Positions 1 to 7,773 of a stretch of DNA of 50,258 nt are shown piece by piece. The notes under the pieces were generated by a model, which saw only the letters and a list, made by a program, of their open reading frames with translations, did not search any database and was not told the DNA's origin. Source of the stretch: Acidobacteriaceae bacterium (lineage in GTDB: Bacteria; Acidobacteriota; Terriglobia; Bryobacterales; Bryobacteraceae); NCBI GenBank assembly GCA_019244055.1, contig JAFATG010000223.1, forward strand, positions 1 through 50,258. The letters run 5' to 3'. Numbering within the stretch: the first letter of the stretch is position 1; every line of letters begins with the position of its first letter. Made by a program: the position numbers and the translations under genes.

Positions 1-1
1 C

Positions 2-238
2 AGTTGGCTCGCGTTGCGGATTCTTCCTTCGTCGCATACAAACCCCGTCTACGTGCTGGTGCAAGGCGCGCCGGTGCGCGCTTCCCGGCAAAGTGCGGAG
101 TGGTGCCGGAAGGCTGTAGATGTCTGCTGGGCATCGAAATCTCCGAGAATCAGAAAGCACGAAATCAACAAAGCTGCGGTTGCGTGGGATCACGCGCGAG
201 CCACTTATGATCGGATTATTTCGGAGTGCATTGCGTAA
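2..238 (+). CDS. C-terminal end of a CehA/McbA-family (PHP-type) metallohydrolase, partial
   Basis: The reading frame is open from the first bases and stops at 236-238, so only about 78 C-terminal residues are present and the gene begins left of the window. The segment contains NPVYVLVQG, a short PVRAS stretch, SAEWCRKAVD and a helix-rich end with DHARATYDRI. From memory this resembles the closing part of CehA/McbA-type hydrolases (PHP domain) that are common in acidobacteria, where the tail carries S/T-NPxYVxV-G-xPIRAS and SAEWCxxAVDxCW. No catalytic residues lie in this fragment, so the assignment rests on tail similarity alone. The same stretch is open in other frames, but only this one has protein-like composition. 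Confidence 0.6.
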   Translation, partial: SWLALRILPSSHTNPVYVLVQGAPVRASRQSAEWCRKAVDVCWASKSPRIRKHEINKAAVAWDHARATYDRIISECIA

Positions 239-380
239 ACCTGCGCTACGCGCCAGAGTAACGCAATCAATCAATTTGCCTGGGGGATCATTGCTACCAG
301 GCTGCTCCGCGGACTTTGTTAACGCGTTGGCGACGCAAAAGCCATGACCGAATGGTTCGGCACGCAATTGGAAGCCGTTC

Positions 381-1000
381 ATGATTACTGGTAAGCACAA
401 GATCAAGCCGATTCGAGTTTGCGTTGCAATGATCGCGCTGAGTAAACCGGCCGGATCGCTTACCAATTCATGGGAGCGCCTTTCAGCGCAAGAGCAGAAA
501 ACGTCCGGCACAAGGTACGACGCCAGACGAATGGCGGATGGAAAATATTGGATGACGCACAACGTGAACGTCAACGTGCTGTCGTCCTATCGCTACGAAG
601 GCAAGGAACTGAATTGCTCTCAGTATGGTCGTTTGTACACGTGGGAGTCGGCGCGGCGCGTATGTCAATCATTGGACATGAATGGCAATTACCGACAAAC
701 GACGAATAGCGGCAAATGGCGAAACACTACGGTGGAGTGCGTGACGATTCGGATGACGGCGGTAAAGCAGCGTACAACGCGCTCGTGGTCGGAGGCAGCT
801 CGGGATTCAATGCCGTGTTCGGTGGGCCGCTCCGAAGATGGCCAATATGCACGTTTGAAAGCGCATTGATTCTACTGGACGGCGTCAGAGAGTGGTCCGG
901 ACAATGCATGGCTCTACAACTTGGTCAGGCACACATTCTCAATCACCATGACGATGGCCAAAAGCGGAGGGCATTTTCGGTTAGGTGTGTCAGGGAGTGA
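381..1000 (+). pseudogene. Degraded FISUMP-domain protein (Fibrobacter succinogenes major paralogous domain)
   Basis: Reading across frames reconstructs one domain. Frame of 381 gives DGKYWMTHNVNV, then NCSQYGRLYTWESARRVC. The next frame continues with GHEWQLPTNDE, a TAG stop at 707-709 where the family has Trp, then MAKHYGG and GFNAVFGG. The first frame resumes with RSEDGQYARL, a TGA stop at 867-869 where Gly is expected, then FYWTASESGPDNAWLY. A last shift near 970 restores the family's typical ending FSVRCVRE with a stop at 998-1000. That makes about three frameshifts and two nonsense codons. FISUMP proteins are secreted or surface proteins known mainly from Fibrobacter and Bacteroidetes. 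The start is uncertain; recognisable domain begins near 520. Confidence 0.8.
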
Positions 1001-1187
1001 TGACTCAAGTCTCGTCTTGGTTCTCATTCAAACGGACATCCTGGTGCTGTAGAACCGCCCTTTGCGCGCAGCTGTGCGCTAGAGGTAACCGGAAACCGCA
1101 TTCGAACTTGCCGGTGGCCGTATCGATATCGAGAACAATCAGTGAACCGATTTTTGAACCACCGGTCTGAGGAAATGGCGTCTCGGG

Positions 1188-2120
1188 TTAACAGACTCCG
1201 GGGTCTATAGTAAGCGTCCGGCTTGCGGTGTCCAGGGTCGCCATGCTTCCAAGTGGAACCGTCGGCGGATGTGAACCATGGCCGATCGGTAGCCCACCGA
1301 GTACAGGCACACAAAGCGGTTCAAGTTGGTCATAGAGCACATCGATAACAGACCACTTGCCCGGCTTCGGCTCAGCCGAGCGGATGAACTGGCCCACCGC
1401 GACACCCCTGACGCCATCCAGGCAACCGGACCTCCGCAATTGCGTCAGCGTGGCGTCGATCTGCCCGATATGAGTATCCACGGCTTCGATTAGTAGAATT
1501 GAACCGGCAAAACTGGGGCAATTCCATCCAACGCTTCGCCCGATCATATTGAGATTCCCACCTATTAAGCTGCCGCGTGCCGTTCCCTCCACGATTACGT
1601 TGGATGTGATCTCACCCCGGTCCTGGCGGATCGTGACGGGCTCCGGCTCCATGAGCGCCCGCCGAAGTTTTTCCGCGGCATCATCGCCATAGTATTCCTG
1701 GTCCCAACCTACATACGGACCGTGGAAGCCTAGAAGTCGGCATTCCCGCCAAAGCGCCAGGTGGAGGATTGTGATGTCGCTATACCCGACCAGCGGCTTG
1801 GGATCTTTGCGCGCTGCCGCGAAATCGAGCGCGTGGGCAATCCGATAGGCACCCTTGCCGCCCCTCGTCGCGAATATAGCCCGTACTCCGGGATCATGCA
1901 GCGCATCGTTGATGTCCGCGAGCCGGTCCTCATCTCTGCCGGCCAGAAAATGTCCCCATCGCTCGAAAGCGTGCGCGCCCAACTCGACCTTCAAACCCCA
2001 GCTTTCGAGCATCCGCGCTCCGAAAGCTACATCTTCTTTGTTCGGCGCGCTGGCGGGAGACACCAACCGGACGTGATCTCCTCGTTGTAATCGCGCAGGC
2101 GTTAATATCGTCGATTCCAT
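1188..2120 (-). CDS. LD-carboxypeptidase, peptidase family S66 (LdcA/MccF type)
   Basis: The 310-residue product matches the S66 family, which trims the terminal D-amino acid from murein tetrapeptides during peptidoglycan recycling or, in the MccF branch, inactivates peptide-nucleotide antibiotics. The N-terminal part carries GDHVRLVSPAS, then ATRGGKGAYR, the nucleophile Ser114 in VGYSDIT, Glu212 in LLIEAVDTHI and His281 in GLPIGHGSHP. These fit the Ser-Glu-His triad of the Pseudomonas LdcA structure, and the length is normal. The ATG at 2120 is chosen because the open frame upstream (to 2396) encodes low-complexity sequence unlike the family. No signal peptide is visible, so it is likely cytoplasmic. 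It stands alone, between a FISUMP pseudogene and an unrelated gene. Confidence 0.88.
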   Translation of the reverse strand: MESTILTPARLQRGDHVRLVSPASAPNKEDVAFGARMLESWGLKVELGAHAFERWGHFLAGRDEDRLADINDALHDPGVRAIFATRGGKGAYRIAHALDFAAARKDPKPLVGYSDITILHLALWRECRLLGFHGPYVGWDQEYYGDDAAEKLRRALMEPEPVTIRQDRGEITSNVIVEGTARGSLIGGNLNMIGRSVGWNCPSFAGSILLIEAVDTHIGQIDATLTQLRRSGCLDGVRGVAVGQFIRSAEPKPGKWSVIDVLYDQLEPLCVPVLGGLPIGHGSHPPTVPLGSMATLDTASRTLTIDPGVC

Positions 2121-2380
2121 GATGCTGGAGTGCTGGACGCGGTACAGCATCGAAATGATCGCACAGCTCTCCGCGTGTCGAAGGGTCGAATGCGAAGCGC
2201 TACGACTCCTTTGATGGGCGCTTTCTCTTACGTGATTGCGACACCGGCGAAGGCCTCCTTCGCTGTCGCCCTCAGGATTGCCGAAACTCGGCACTTCGCC
2301 GTCAGAGCGGATCCATGCATGAAAGATGTCGGCATCGCTCGTGCTTAGCCAAGTGGATCGCGATATCCTGCGCGCATGGC

Positions 2381-3130
2381 ATGTATTCTCGTCCACCCGA
2401 GCGGGTCGTGATAAAGCAGGTCTTAAGCACTGGTGACTCGGAGAGAGCGTTCAACACGCTCCGAAAGCTGGCGCTTCACCAGGTCTCGCGCTGGGTGCTC
2501 GTCGGCGGTTTAGCCGTGGAGTTTCACTGCCTACGTGCCCGGAACACGCCCATGATCCGCCGCTTGAACGACATCGACTTCGTCGCCTCTGCGTTCGACT
2601 GTATACCGAAGACCCTGGCGCGAGACTTCTTGTTTCGACACGTCCATCCTTTTGATCCGCCAGGTAAGACCATGATGCAGCTTATAGATGCCGAAACTTC
2701 GTTGCGCGTCGATCTGTTCCGAGCGTGTGGAAGGGTCATGCGTCGCACGATCTCGGTAGACCTTCCGTCCGGTCCGCTTCAGGTCATCTCAGTTGAGGAC
2801 GCGCTAGCCCATGCAGCGAGGCTTCTGTTGGACCTTGACGCAAGCGTGCGCGTACCCCAAAAGCACGCCGATGACTATCTGCGACTTACAGAGTTGGTGA
2901 AACCATCCGACGTTGAAACTGCGTGGCGGGATCACCGGAAGCCCATCCACCCGGTGACGTTCCGGGAGACGAAAACATTAATTAACAGGTTGGTCGCGAC
3001 TCGTCGCAACCTCCTGACCAATCCGGAGTATTCGACAAATGCTGCCGAGATTTGCCCACGTTGTGTGCGAACCACCCCATTCCAGTTGGCCGATCCGAAA
3101 GTTGTGCTCTCGTTGCTCGGATATTGCTAG
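2381..3130 (+). CDS. Nucleotidyltransferase-fold protein (minimal NTase/AbiEii-like), orphan
   Basis: The 249-residue protein has WVLVGGLAVEFH at about residues 38-49 and RRLNDIDFVAS at 60-70, the Gly-Gly and Asp-x-Asp pair of DNA polymerase beta-type nucleotidyltransferases, with a third acidic candidate in SLRVDLFRA. The rest is helical, with SVEDALAHAARLLLDL as in many stand-alone NTase proteins. The ATG at 2381 lies just before the conserved part; the frame extends further upstream without family-like sequence. AbiEii toxins have an AbiEi partner, but none is next to this gene, so an abortive-infection role is not supported. It could be a remnant of a defence or mobile region, given the pseudogenes on both sides. 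Substrate unknown. Confidence 0.65.
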   Translation: MYSRPPERVVIKQVLSTGDSERAFNTLRKLALHQVSRWVLVGGLAVEFHCLRARNTPMIRRLNDIDFVASAFDCIPKTLARDFLFRHVHPFDPPGKTMMQLIDAETSLRVDLFRACGRVMRRTISVDLPSGPLQVISVEDALAHAARLLLDLDASVRVPQKHADDYLRLTELVKPSDVETAWRDHRKPIHPVTFRETKTLINRLVATRRNLLTNPEYSTNAAEICPRCVRTTPFQLADPKVVLSLLGYC

Positions 3131-3288
3131 TCTCGTCGACGCCATATCGGACGACAGGACCAGAAGGCCGTCTGGAGGGCGATAGATCCTGCTCAGCCTT
3201 CTGCGTTGCCGATGACGACCCGGACGGCATGCGCTCTGGGATCGCTGCGGTCGAGCGTAGGACTGCCGATCGAGCTCTATGAGGGCCA

Positions 3289-3626
3289 TCAAATCAGCTC
3301 ACCGATTTTGGTCATGAGGTATTTCTGAATGATCTGCCAGCCGGTTTCCCCATTCGTCATTACGACAAATCCCGTCCGCCTGCCGATTGATGCGAAGCTC
3401 GTCGAGTGAAAACCATGTCCATCTCCTCCGTGCGCGATGAAATCCCGTGGTCTGTGTGGAGGACCTGCCAACCAAGCGCCCAGGAACTCGCAATTTCGCC
3501 CGGCGGCACTTTGACTTGGGGACGCAAGCGCGAGCGTACCAAGAGGCGAGGCACGACACTAGCAGCTTTTGCCGAACATCTTGCCAAACTTACAGGGTGC
3601 ATGTTCGTGTAATTCGCTTTTCTCAA
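3289..3626 (-). pseudogene. C-terminal remnant of a serine hydrolase of the beta-lactamase/PBP4* family
   Basis: On the minus strand one frame reads QVKVPPGEIASSWALGWQVL and continues in another frame as DFIAHGGDGHGFHS, then RRTGFVVMTNGETGWQII, ending at 3289. ALGWxV, then HGG-x-GHGF-S, then GFVVMTNGE is the usual C-terminal signature of beta-lactamase-type serine hydrolases, where HGG is the third active-site motif. The two parts are joined by a single frameshift near 3450. The catalytic SxxK and YxN regions are absent, so the N-terminal two thirds of the gene are gone. The boundary at 3626 is only where the open frame ends. Confidence 0.68.
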
Positions 3627-3982
3627 ACCTTCCTTGACCTGCCGTTTCGCCGATCACTCACGTTTCTGAGGGCCATTCCGGTTTCGTCTTTCGTCTTTTG
3701 CACTGGAACTCTAAGTCGCTAGCTGAAGGGTTCTGGTGTACTCGCTTTCCACCACATCGCCTGGCACAGCTTCGGGCGAAAACCCTGCGCCCGGCACCGG
3801 CGTTCGCTCTGCTTTCGACGGAACCACCCCAATCCAGCTCCTCCGGTTCACAGGCTGGGCGCAAACCGAAACTGCGAAGCAATCCAAAATTGGGAGGCAA
3901 ATTGGGAGACGGCGTTCAAGCCGCAGCCGCTGCCAAGGAGCGGCGCTCCGGTCATAAGCTACTGAAATAATGAAGCTTGTGT
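3627..3982. other. Non-coding or decayed stretch next to tRNA-Leu
   Basis: No convincing gene lies here. Several open frames cross the region on both strands, but none has recognisable motifs. A 12-bp tandem duplication of the type AAATTGGGAGRC, one mismatch, lies at 3887-3910. The stretch abuts the 3' end of the tRNA gene, the side where integrases usually insert, and lies beside two pseudogenes, so it may be residue of an old insertion. No integrase or duplicated tRNA end was seen. Confidence 0.4.
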
Positions 3983-4071
3983 TGGTGCCCGGGGCGGGAC
4001 TTGAACCCGCACTCGCCTTGCGGCGAAAAGGATTTTAAGTCCTTTGCGTCTGCCTATTTCGCCACCCGGGC
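3983..4071 (-). tRNA. tRNA-Leu(UAA), CCA encoded
   Basis: The minus strand folds as a class II tRNA: acceptor GCCCGGG pairs with CCCGGGC, followed by discriminator A and an encoded CCA (3983-3985). The anticodon stem AAGGA/TCCTT encloses loop CTTAAAA with anticodon TAA, reading UUA. A long variable arm with stem TCGCC/GGCGA follows, then a T arm with GGTTCAAGTCC, all as expected for tRNA-Leu. A TATGAT -10-like box lies at 4081-4086, about ten bases upstream of the 5' end; no good -35 was seen. Confidence 0.96.
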
Positions 4072-4231
4072 ACAACTCTCATCATAAGGAACCCGCTCCG
4101 GCTGATTCCGAACGGGCCTTTGGAGCCGGTTTCTGCGGCGGCGTAGCGCCCAAATCGCCTGTTTGCGGCCCTTACGGCCTCTGAACTCTTCAAAAAGCTC
4201 GAAAAAACCCTGTTTTTGGCCGTTTTTTCTC

Positions 4232-4261
4232 TTTACAAGCACGCCAGTGTGCGCTTATGAT
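4232..4261 (+). promoter_or_regulatory. Sigma-70-type promoter for the HU gene
   Basis: TTTACA (4232-4237) and TATGAT (4256-4261) are separated by 18 bases and each differs from consensus at one position. Transcription would start near 4268, leaving a leader of about 125 bases before the HU start codon at 4392. The wider gap 4072-4391 shows no gene; it holds this promoter, GC-rich inverted sequence and the putative -10 of the tRNA gene on the other strand. Confidence 0.6.
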
Positions 4262-4391
4262 CAAGGTGACCAAGAAGAGCTCAAACATTTTTGCATCGTT
4301 CTGTTTTAAAGCTCGACTCGAATGGAGCTGCCGAATTGATGCGGAGTTCTCCTTCACACCAACAGAACCTTTAGGGAGGCAATCAGATCAG

Positions 4392-4706
4392 ATGGCAGAA
4401 GTGAAAAGAATGACGCAGACCGCAATCGTCCGCGAACTCGCGGAAACGACTGGTGTAAACAACCGCGTAGCCAAACACTTCATGGAATCGCTCGCGGAGC
4501 TCGCCGTGCGCGAAACCAAGAAGAACGGCGTATTTGTGCTTCCGGGCATTGGACGGCTCGTTCGTGCCGAACGCAAGGCCCGTGTTGGACGTAATCCGGC
4601 AACCGGCGAGGCAATTAAAATACCCGCCAAGAAAGTCGTGAAGTTCCGGGTAGCGAAATCCGTCAAGGATTCTATCGTTCCGCCGAAAAAGACTGCTGCG
4701 AAGTAA
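4392..4706 (+). CDS. HU/IHF-family DNA-binding protein
   Basis: The 104-residue basic protein contains TQTAIVRELAETTG, VAKHFMESLAELAVRETKKNG, the beta-arm entry FVLPGIGRL and the DNA-contacting arm with RNPATGEAIKIPAKK ending in KFRVAKSVKD, which is the HU/IHF fold in full. It binds and bends DNA as a dimer and organises the nucleoid. The ATG at 4392 is preceded by AGGGAGG at 4373-4379; the frame extends to 4257 but that part overlaps the promoter. A short basic tail rich in Lys follows the core. A strong terminator closes the unit at 4730-4756, so the gene is probably monocistronic. Confidence 0.93.
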   Translation: MAEVKRMTQTAIVRELAETTGVNNRVAKHFMESLAELAVRETKKNGVFVLPGIGRLVRAERKARVGRNPATGEAIKIPAKKVVKFRVAKSVKDSIVPPKKTAAK

Positions 4707-4729
4707 TCAAGTAAGCCGATTCAACCCAG

Positions 4730-4756
4730 ACCCCGCAGGTCCTGCTGCGGGGTTTT
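4730..4756 (+). terminator. Rho-independent terminator of the HU gene
   Basis: A perfect 9-bp stem, ACCCCGCAG pairing with CTGCGGGGT around a 6-base loop, runs into TTTT. It begins 23 bases after the HU stop codon. It may also limit transcripts from the convergent tatA gene ending at 4773, although on that strand no T-run follows the hairpin. Confidence 0.9.
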
Positions 4757-4772
4757 GTCAGTTAACGGGTAA

Positions 4773-4940
4773 TTACTTCTTTTCGCTGTCCGCTTCGTCG
4801 CTTTTGACGGAGTTCTTGAAATTACGAATGCCCTCGCCCAGACCTTTGGCCAACTCGGGCAATTTCTTGCCGCCAAAGAGCAAGACCAGCACACATAGAA
4901 TGATGAGCAGGTGGGTAGGCCGCAGCAATCCTTCAATCAC
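4773..4940 (-). CDS. tatA: Twin-arginine translocase subunit TatA/TatE
   Basis: The 55-residue protein has one N-terminal membrane helix ([14 protein letters not shown], about residues 11-24), the hinge [18 protein letters not shown] that forms the amphipathic helix, and a short charged tail. This is the TatA pore-forming subunit layout, and several exported proteins in the window could use Tat, for example the TIM-barrel protein at 40632-41495. A GTG start at 4940 is chosen because GGGAGA lies about seven bases upstream and because the longer frame would place extra residues before the membrane helix, which TatA lacks. No tatB or tatC is adjacent. Confidence 0.9.
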   Translation of the reverse strand: MIEGLLRPTHLLIILCVLVLLFGGKKLPELAKGLGEGIRNFKNSVKSDEADSEKK

Positions 4941-5111
4941 GGTATTCTCCCGGAAAATCTCTGCCCACGCCGAACGCGAGCACATCAGCGGAGCCAGGCA
5001 GTCGAATCATCGGCCTCCCTGTCTCGATTGACGATCCTATTGTAGAACGCGCGGGTACTCGCCGGGGTGGGGGGACTTCTTCGCCAAACGGCATGGCCGC
5101 CGGCGCCAGGC

Positions 5112-5834
5112 CTAACGGGCGAACACGGCCCCGATCAGGCGGAAGCAAATGCTCAGGAGAATCAGAGGCAGCACCGCGATAAAGGCTTTGCTCTTCGGTA
5201 CTCGGAATGCGGCACTGATCACCAGGACAATCATCACGATCCACCAGATCTCGAAAATAGAGAAGTAGCCGAGGAGTGCTCCAAGATACTTGTTTGAACC
5301 CTCGGGCAGGAAAATGTCGAGACCAAGGGCCGGCCTCAATTCGGCCATGGTCGAAATTTCGCCCTTGGCTTTCACAATGATCAACGCTGCGATTGCCGAG
5401 AGGACCTGGATGACGCTACACCCTGCCACAACGTTGAATAAAGCCCGGAACTTGGCGTTTATGCCCAACGCTGCGCTCATGGCCAGAAGGATCAACGCTT
5501 GCACAGCGAAAAAAATCGCAATGGTCACCGGAGCGCAGTACGCCAACACTCTTTGAAAGAGGAGGCCCATGTCCATCGCTTTCTGATACTGCTCAGGTGT
5601 GCTGTTGGGAGGCAATGGCGCGATCTCCATTACATGCTGCACTAGCGGGATCATGATCAGGGCGGCGACGAATGACACGATCGAAAAGAGCACGAGCGGT
5701 CCCACCCAGAACCACTTCCTGAAAACATATTTCGCTGCGGAACTGGGGCTGATGAAGAAATCGCCGATCCCCGCCAGGTCGCTTAAAAAACCGCCGGGTT
5801 CATTCGCCGGCATCTCCGGTACAAACGTTGCCAT
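5112..5834 (-). CDS. YIP1-family-like multi-pass membrane protein
   Basis: The 240-residue protein begins with a short soluble lead containing a PNEPGGF-like turn, followed by five hydrophobic segments at about residues 45-65, 95-120, 135-155, 185-205 and 215-237. The start region with FFISPSSAAKYVFRKWFWVGP and the helix pattern match Yip1-domain proteins frequently found in acidobacteria. The molecular role of bacterial Yip1 proteins is unknown. ATG 5834 is the only sensible start, with AGGAG about eight bases upstream. It stands alone between tatA and the divergent CusF-like gene. Confidence 0.65.
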   Translation of the reverse strand: MATFVPEMPANEPGGFLSDLAGIGDFFISPSSAAKYVFRKWFWVGPLVLFSIVSFVAALIMIPLVQHVMEIAPLPPNSTPEQYQKAMDMGLLFQRVLAYCAPVTIAIFFAVQALILLAMSAALGINAKFRALFNVVAGCSVIQVLSAIAALIIVKAKGEISTMAELRPALGLDIFLPEGSNKYLGALLGYFSIFEIWWIVMIVLVISAAFRVPKSKAFIAVLPLILLSICFRLIGAVFAR

Positions 5835-5918
5835 TCAGTTCTCCTGATTGCCGCGATTATACTCGTTTTGAGTTTCCGCCCACCCAAATTCTACTCAGCT
5901 AGGCTGAAAGAGACATTC

Positions 5919-6233
5919 GTGAAAGTTCTCATTCTGTTCCTGCTAGCTCTCGCGCCGACGGCGTGTTCCCAGAAATCTGATACCAGTCAAGTTAAGCACC
6001 AGTATCAGCTTACTGGCAGGGTCGTCTCGCTCGATCCGCGGAGTCAGACCGCTACTGTGGATGCCGCTGCCATTCCGAACTTCATGGAAGCGATGACGAT
6101 GGAGTACCCGGTCAAGTCTAAAGAAGAATTCAAGAGTCTTCATCCAGGGGACCGGATCAGAGCGACTGTCGACGTCACCGAGGCTGGTACCTACGATTTG
6201 TCGAACATCCAGCTAGAGAAGGCGGGAAAGTAA
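5919..6233 (+). CDS. CusF-like (copper-binding fold) lipoprotein
   Basis: From the GTG at 5919 the product has 104 residues. It starts with a hydrophobic signal ending in LAPTAC, so Cys16 could be lipidated, though Pro at -3 makes a weak lipobox. The remainder, with LTGRVVSLDP, then IPNFMEAMTMEYPV and LHPGDRIRATVDV, is the OB-fold of CusF-type periplasmic copper chaperones. The two Met ligands of the MTM motif are kept, but the His usually found before the IPxFMxAMTM stretch is replaced by Ala. It ends 12 bases from the convergent heme A synthase gene, which hints at a role in copper supply to cytochrome oxidase; that link is inference. The frame extends up to 5868. Confidence 0.75.
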   Translation: MKVLILFLLALAPTACSQKSDTSQVKHQYQLTGRVVSLDPRSQTATVDAAAIPNFMEAMTMEYPVKSKEEFKSLHPGDRIRATVDVTEAGTYDLSNIQLEKAGK

Positions 6234-6245
6234 CTCGCCTGCGAT

Positions 6246-7220
6246 TCAGCGCAAAGCTGCAGTATCCGGCAAGATCGCTGGCTCGAGCTGGGGCGCACGT
6301 CTCATGGCCATGGATTCGAGCGCGAGAAGCACGACTGCAATCCAGACCAGGTCCGCTACCAGCAGGTGAAAGAGCTGCATCCACACGGGAGCAAGTAAGG
6401 CAACGTTCACTGCTCCGACCGCAAGCTGAAACATACCCAGCTCGATCACATGGGCTCCGGCTGAGCGAACTGGCGATGCCTCCGAACTTCGACGGAAGAT
6501 GCTCACGGCCGCCCAGATGATGTATCCAGCGCCGATTATGGCAATAGCAGGATGGACCAGCCGCAGACGTACGAGCAGGCTGGCTGTATTCGAGAAATCC
6601 TGCTGCACACCTGAGCTCAGCGAAACAGCCGGAAACAGCGTGTCGCCGAGCGCAGCGATGGCACCCGTGACACTGACCAGAACCGTGATACAAAGCGCGC
6701 CCAATACTCTGCCCGGCACGAGCATTAGGTCCAGGCGTTCCGATCCAGAGTAGGCCAGCCATGCTGTCGCCGTAAGCGCACCCAAGAGCAGCATGGTGTT
6801 TGTCAGGTGGGCCGACAAGTACCAAGCACGCCCAGCCGATTGATCCTTCGCTACATACCGCAGCAGTACCAGGCCCGCGCCCAACAGCGCCTCGATGAGC
6901 AGAAATACCAATGAGAAGACCGCGTACCGGCGCACTGCGTGCCGCCTCGGAAAAAAGAGAAAAGCCCAAACGACCAGCGCGATGGCGGCGAAGGTATCGA
7001 TGCTGGTCATCAGGCGATGGGTGAATTCGATCGCCATCGGCGCTGCCATGTGCTGAGGAATTACCTGCCCGTTGCAGAACGGCCAGTGAGCGCCGCAGCC
7101 ATCTCCCGAGAACGACACGCGAACGTAAGCGCCCCATAGGATCACCGGGATGTTGTAGGCCAGCACCGCCCACGCAAACAGCGCGAACCTCTTCCGCGCC
7201 ATGCTACTTGCCCAAACCAT
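6246..7220 (-). CDS. ctaA: Heme A synthase (COX15/CtaA family)
   Basis: The 324-residue membrane protein has eight predicted helices in two repeats. It carries the first-loop cysteine pair Cys42/Cys49 in CGAHWPFC, and His residues in IEFTHRLM (68), LSAHLTN (138), RLVHPAIA (223) and LFHLLVAD (285), as expected for the paired heme-binding histidines. The enzyme converts heme O to heme A for aa3-type cytochrome oxidases. The start ATG at 7220 directly follows the Nudix stop codon and has GGAAAGAAG just upstream; ATG 7202 is an alternative. It is the last gene of a tight four-gene minus-strand run starting at 9737. Confidence 0.9.
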   Translation of the reverse strand: MVWASSMARKRFALFAWAVLAYNIPVILWGAYVRVSFSGDGCGAHWPFCNGQVIPQHMAAPMAIEFTHRLMTSIDTFAAIALVVWAFLFFPRRHAVRRYAVFSLVFLLIEALLGAGLVLLRYVAKDQSAGRAWYLSAHLTNTMLLLGALTATAWLAYSGSERLDLMLVPGRVLGALCITVLVSVTGAIAALGDTLFPAVSLSSGVQQDFSNTASLLVRLRLVHPAIAIIGAGYIIWAAVSIFRRSSEASPVRSAGAHVIELGMFQLAVGAVNVALLAPVWMQLFHLLVADLVWIAVVLLALESMAMRRAPQLEPAILPDTAALR

Positions 7221-7772
7221 CTACTTCTTTCCGTTTCGCAGGAGACCCACCTTTAGCAGCGCGGCGACACTACAAACCTCCGTGATTCGCCCGTCCATTG
7301 CCATTTCGAGCGCCGTTTGGAACGGCTTCCACTCGGGAGTAATGTCTTCTTCGGGATCGAGCTTCATCTCCGTGGGCGCGAGCTGGGTTGCCAAATAAAG
7401 CGTTTGCGTGTCGTCCGCGACTCCATTGCAGTTATCCACGCTCCCGAGGCATTCCCATTTTTCCGCCAGCACGCCAGCTTCTTCCGCCAACTCACGTTTC
7501 GCAACGGCCAGCATATCTGCCTCTCCCGGATGGGATCCGCCGCGCGGAATCTCCCAGGAGTAGCGGTTCACGCTGTATCGCCACTGCCCTACCAGCACGA
7601 CTTCGTCTCGCTCATTGAGGGCAACGATGCCAACGGAAGGCCGTATCTCGATGACGCCGTAGATACCCGGTCCACCATCAGGCCGTATGACTTCATCCTC
7701 GCGCACGCGCACCCAGGGGTTTTGGTAAACCGTCCGTGACGATTTTGTTTTCCACGGGTTACGGAGCGCCAC
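7221..7772 (-). CDS. Nudix hydrolase (ADP-ribose pyrophosphatase-like)
   Basis: The 183-residue protein contains the Nudix region WEIPRGGSHPGEADMLAV followed by AKRELAEEAGV, coordinating the metal that helps hydrolyse nucleoside diphosphates linked to another group. There is one residue more than the standard spacing between the first Glu and the REL segment. The N-terminal part, with VYQNPWVRVREDEV and a following IYGVIEIRPSVGIVAL strand, is typical of ADP-ribose or NDP-sugar pyrophosphatases. A GTG at 7772, one base after the stop codon of the upstream PLP enzyme, is taken as start; the frame extends to 7901 but overlaps that gene and loses family likeness. It is translationally coupled on both sides. 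Confidence 0.82.
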   Translation of the reverse strand: MALRNPWKTKSSRTVYQNPWVRVREDEVIRPDGGPGIYGVIEIRPSVGIVALNERDEVVLVGQWRYSVNRYSWEIPRGGSHPGEADMLAVAKRELAEEAGVLAEKWECLGSVDNCNGVADDTQTLYLATQLAPTEMKLDPEEDITPEWKPFQTALEMAMDGRITEVCSVAALLKVGLLRNGKK

Positions 7773-7773
7773 G

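Noticed and set aside
2121-2396. Minus-strand open extension of the S66 peptidase frame
   Set aside because: The sequence is Arg/Ser-rich and unrelated to the family, and it overlaps the start of the divergent nucleotidyltransferase gene.
3131-3288. Short frames on both strands between the nucleotidyltransferase and the beta-lactamase remnant
   Set aside because: No recognisable motif or start site, and composition is irregular.
3887-3910. 12-bp tandem duplication taken as a possible att or CRISPR-like repeat
   Set aside because: Only two imperfect copies and no match to the tRNA 3' end.
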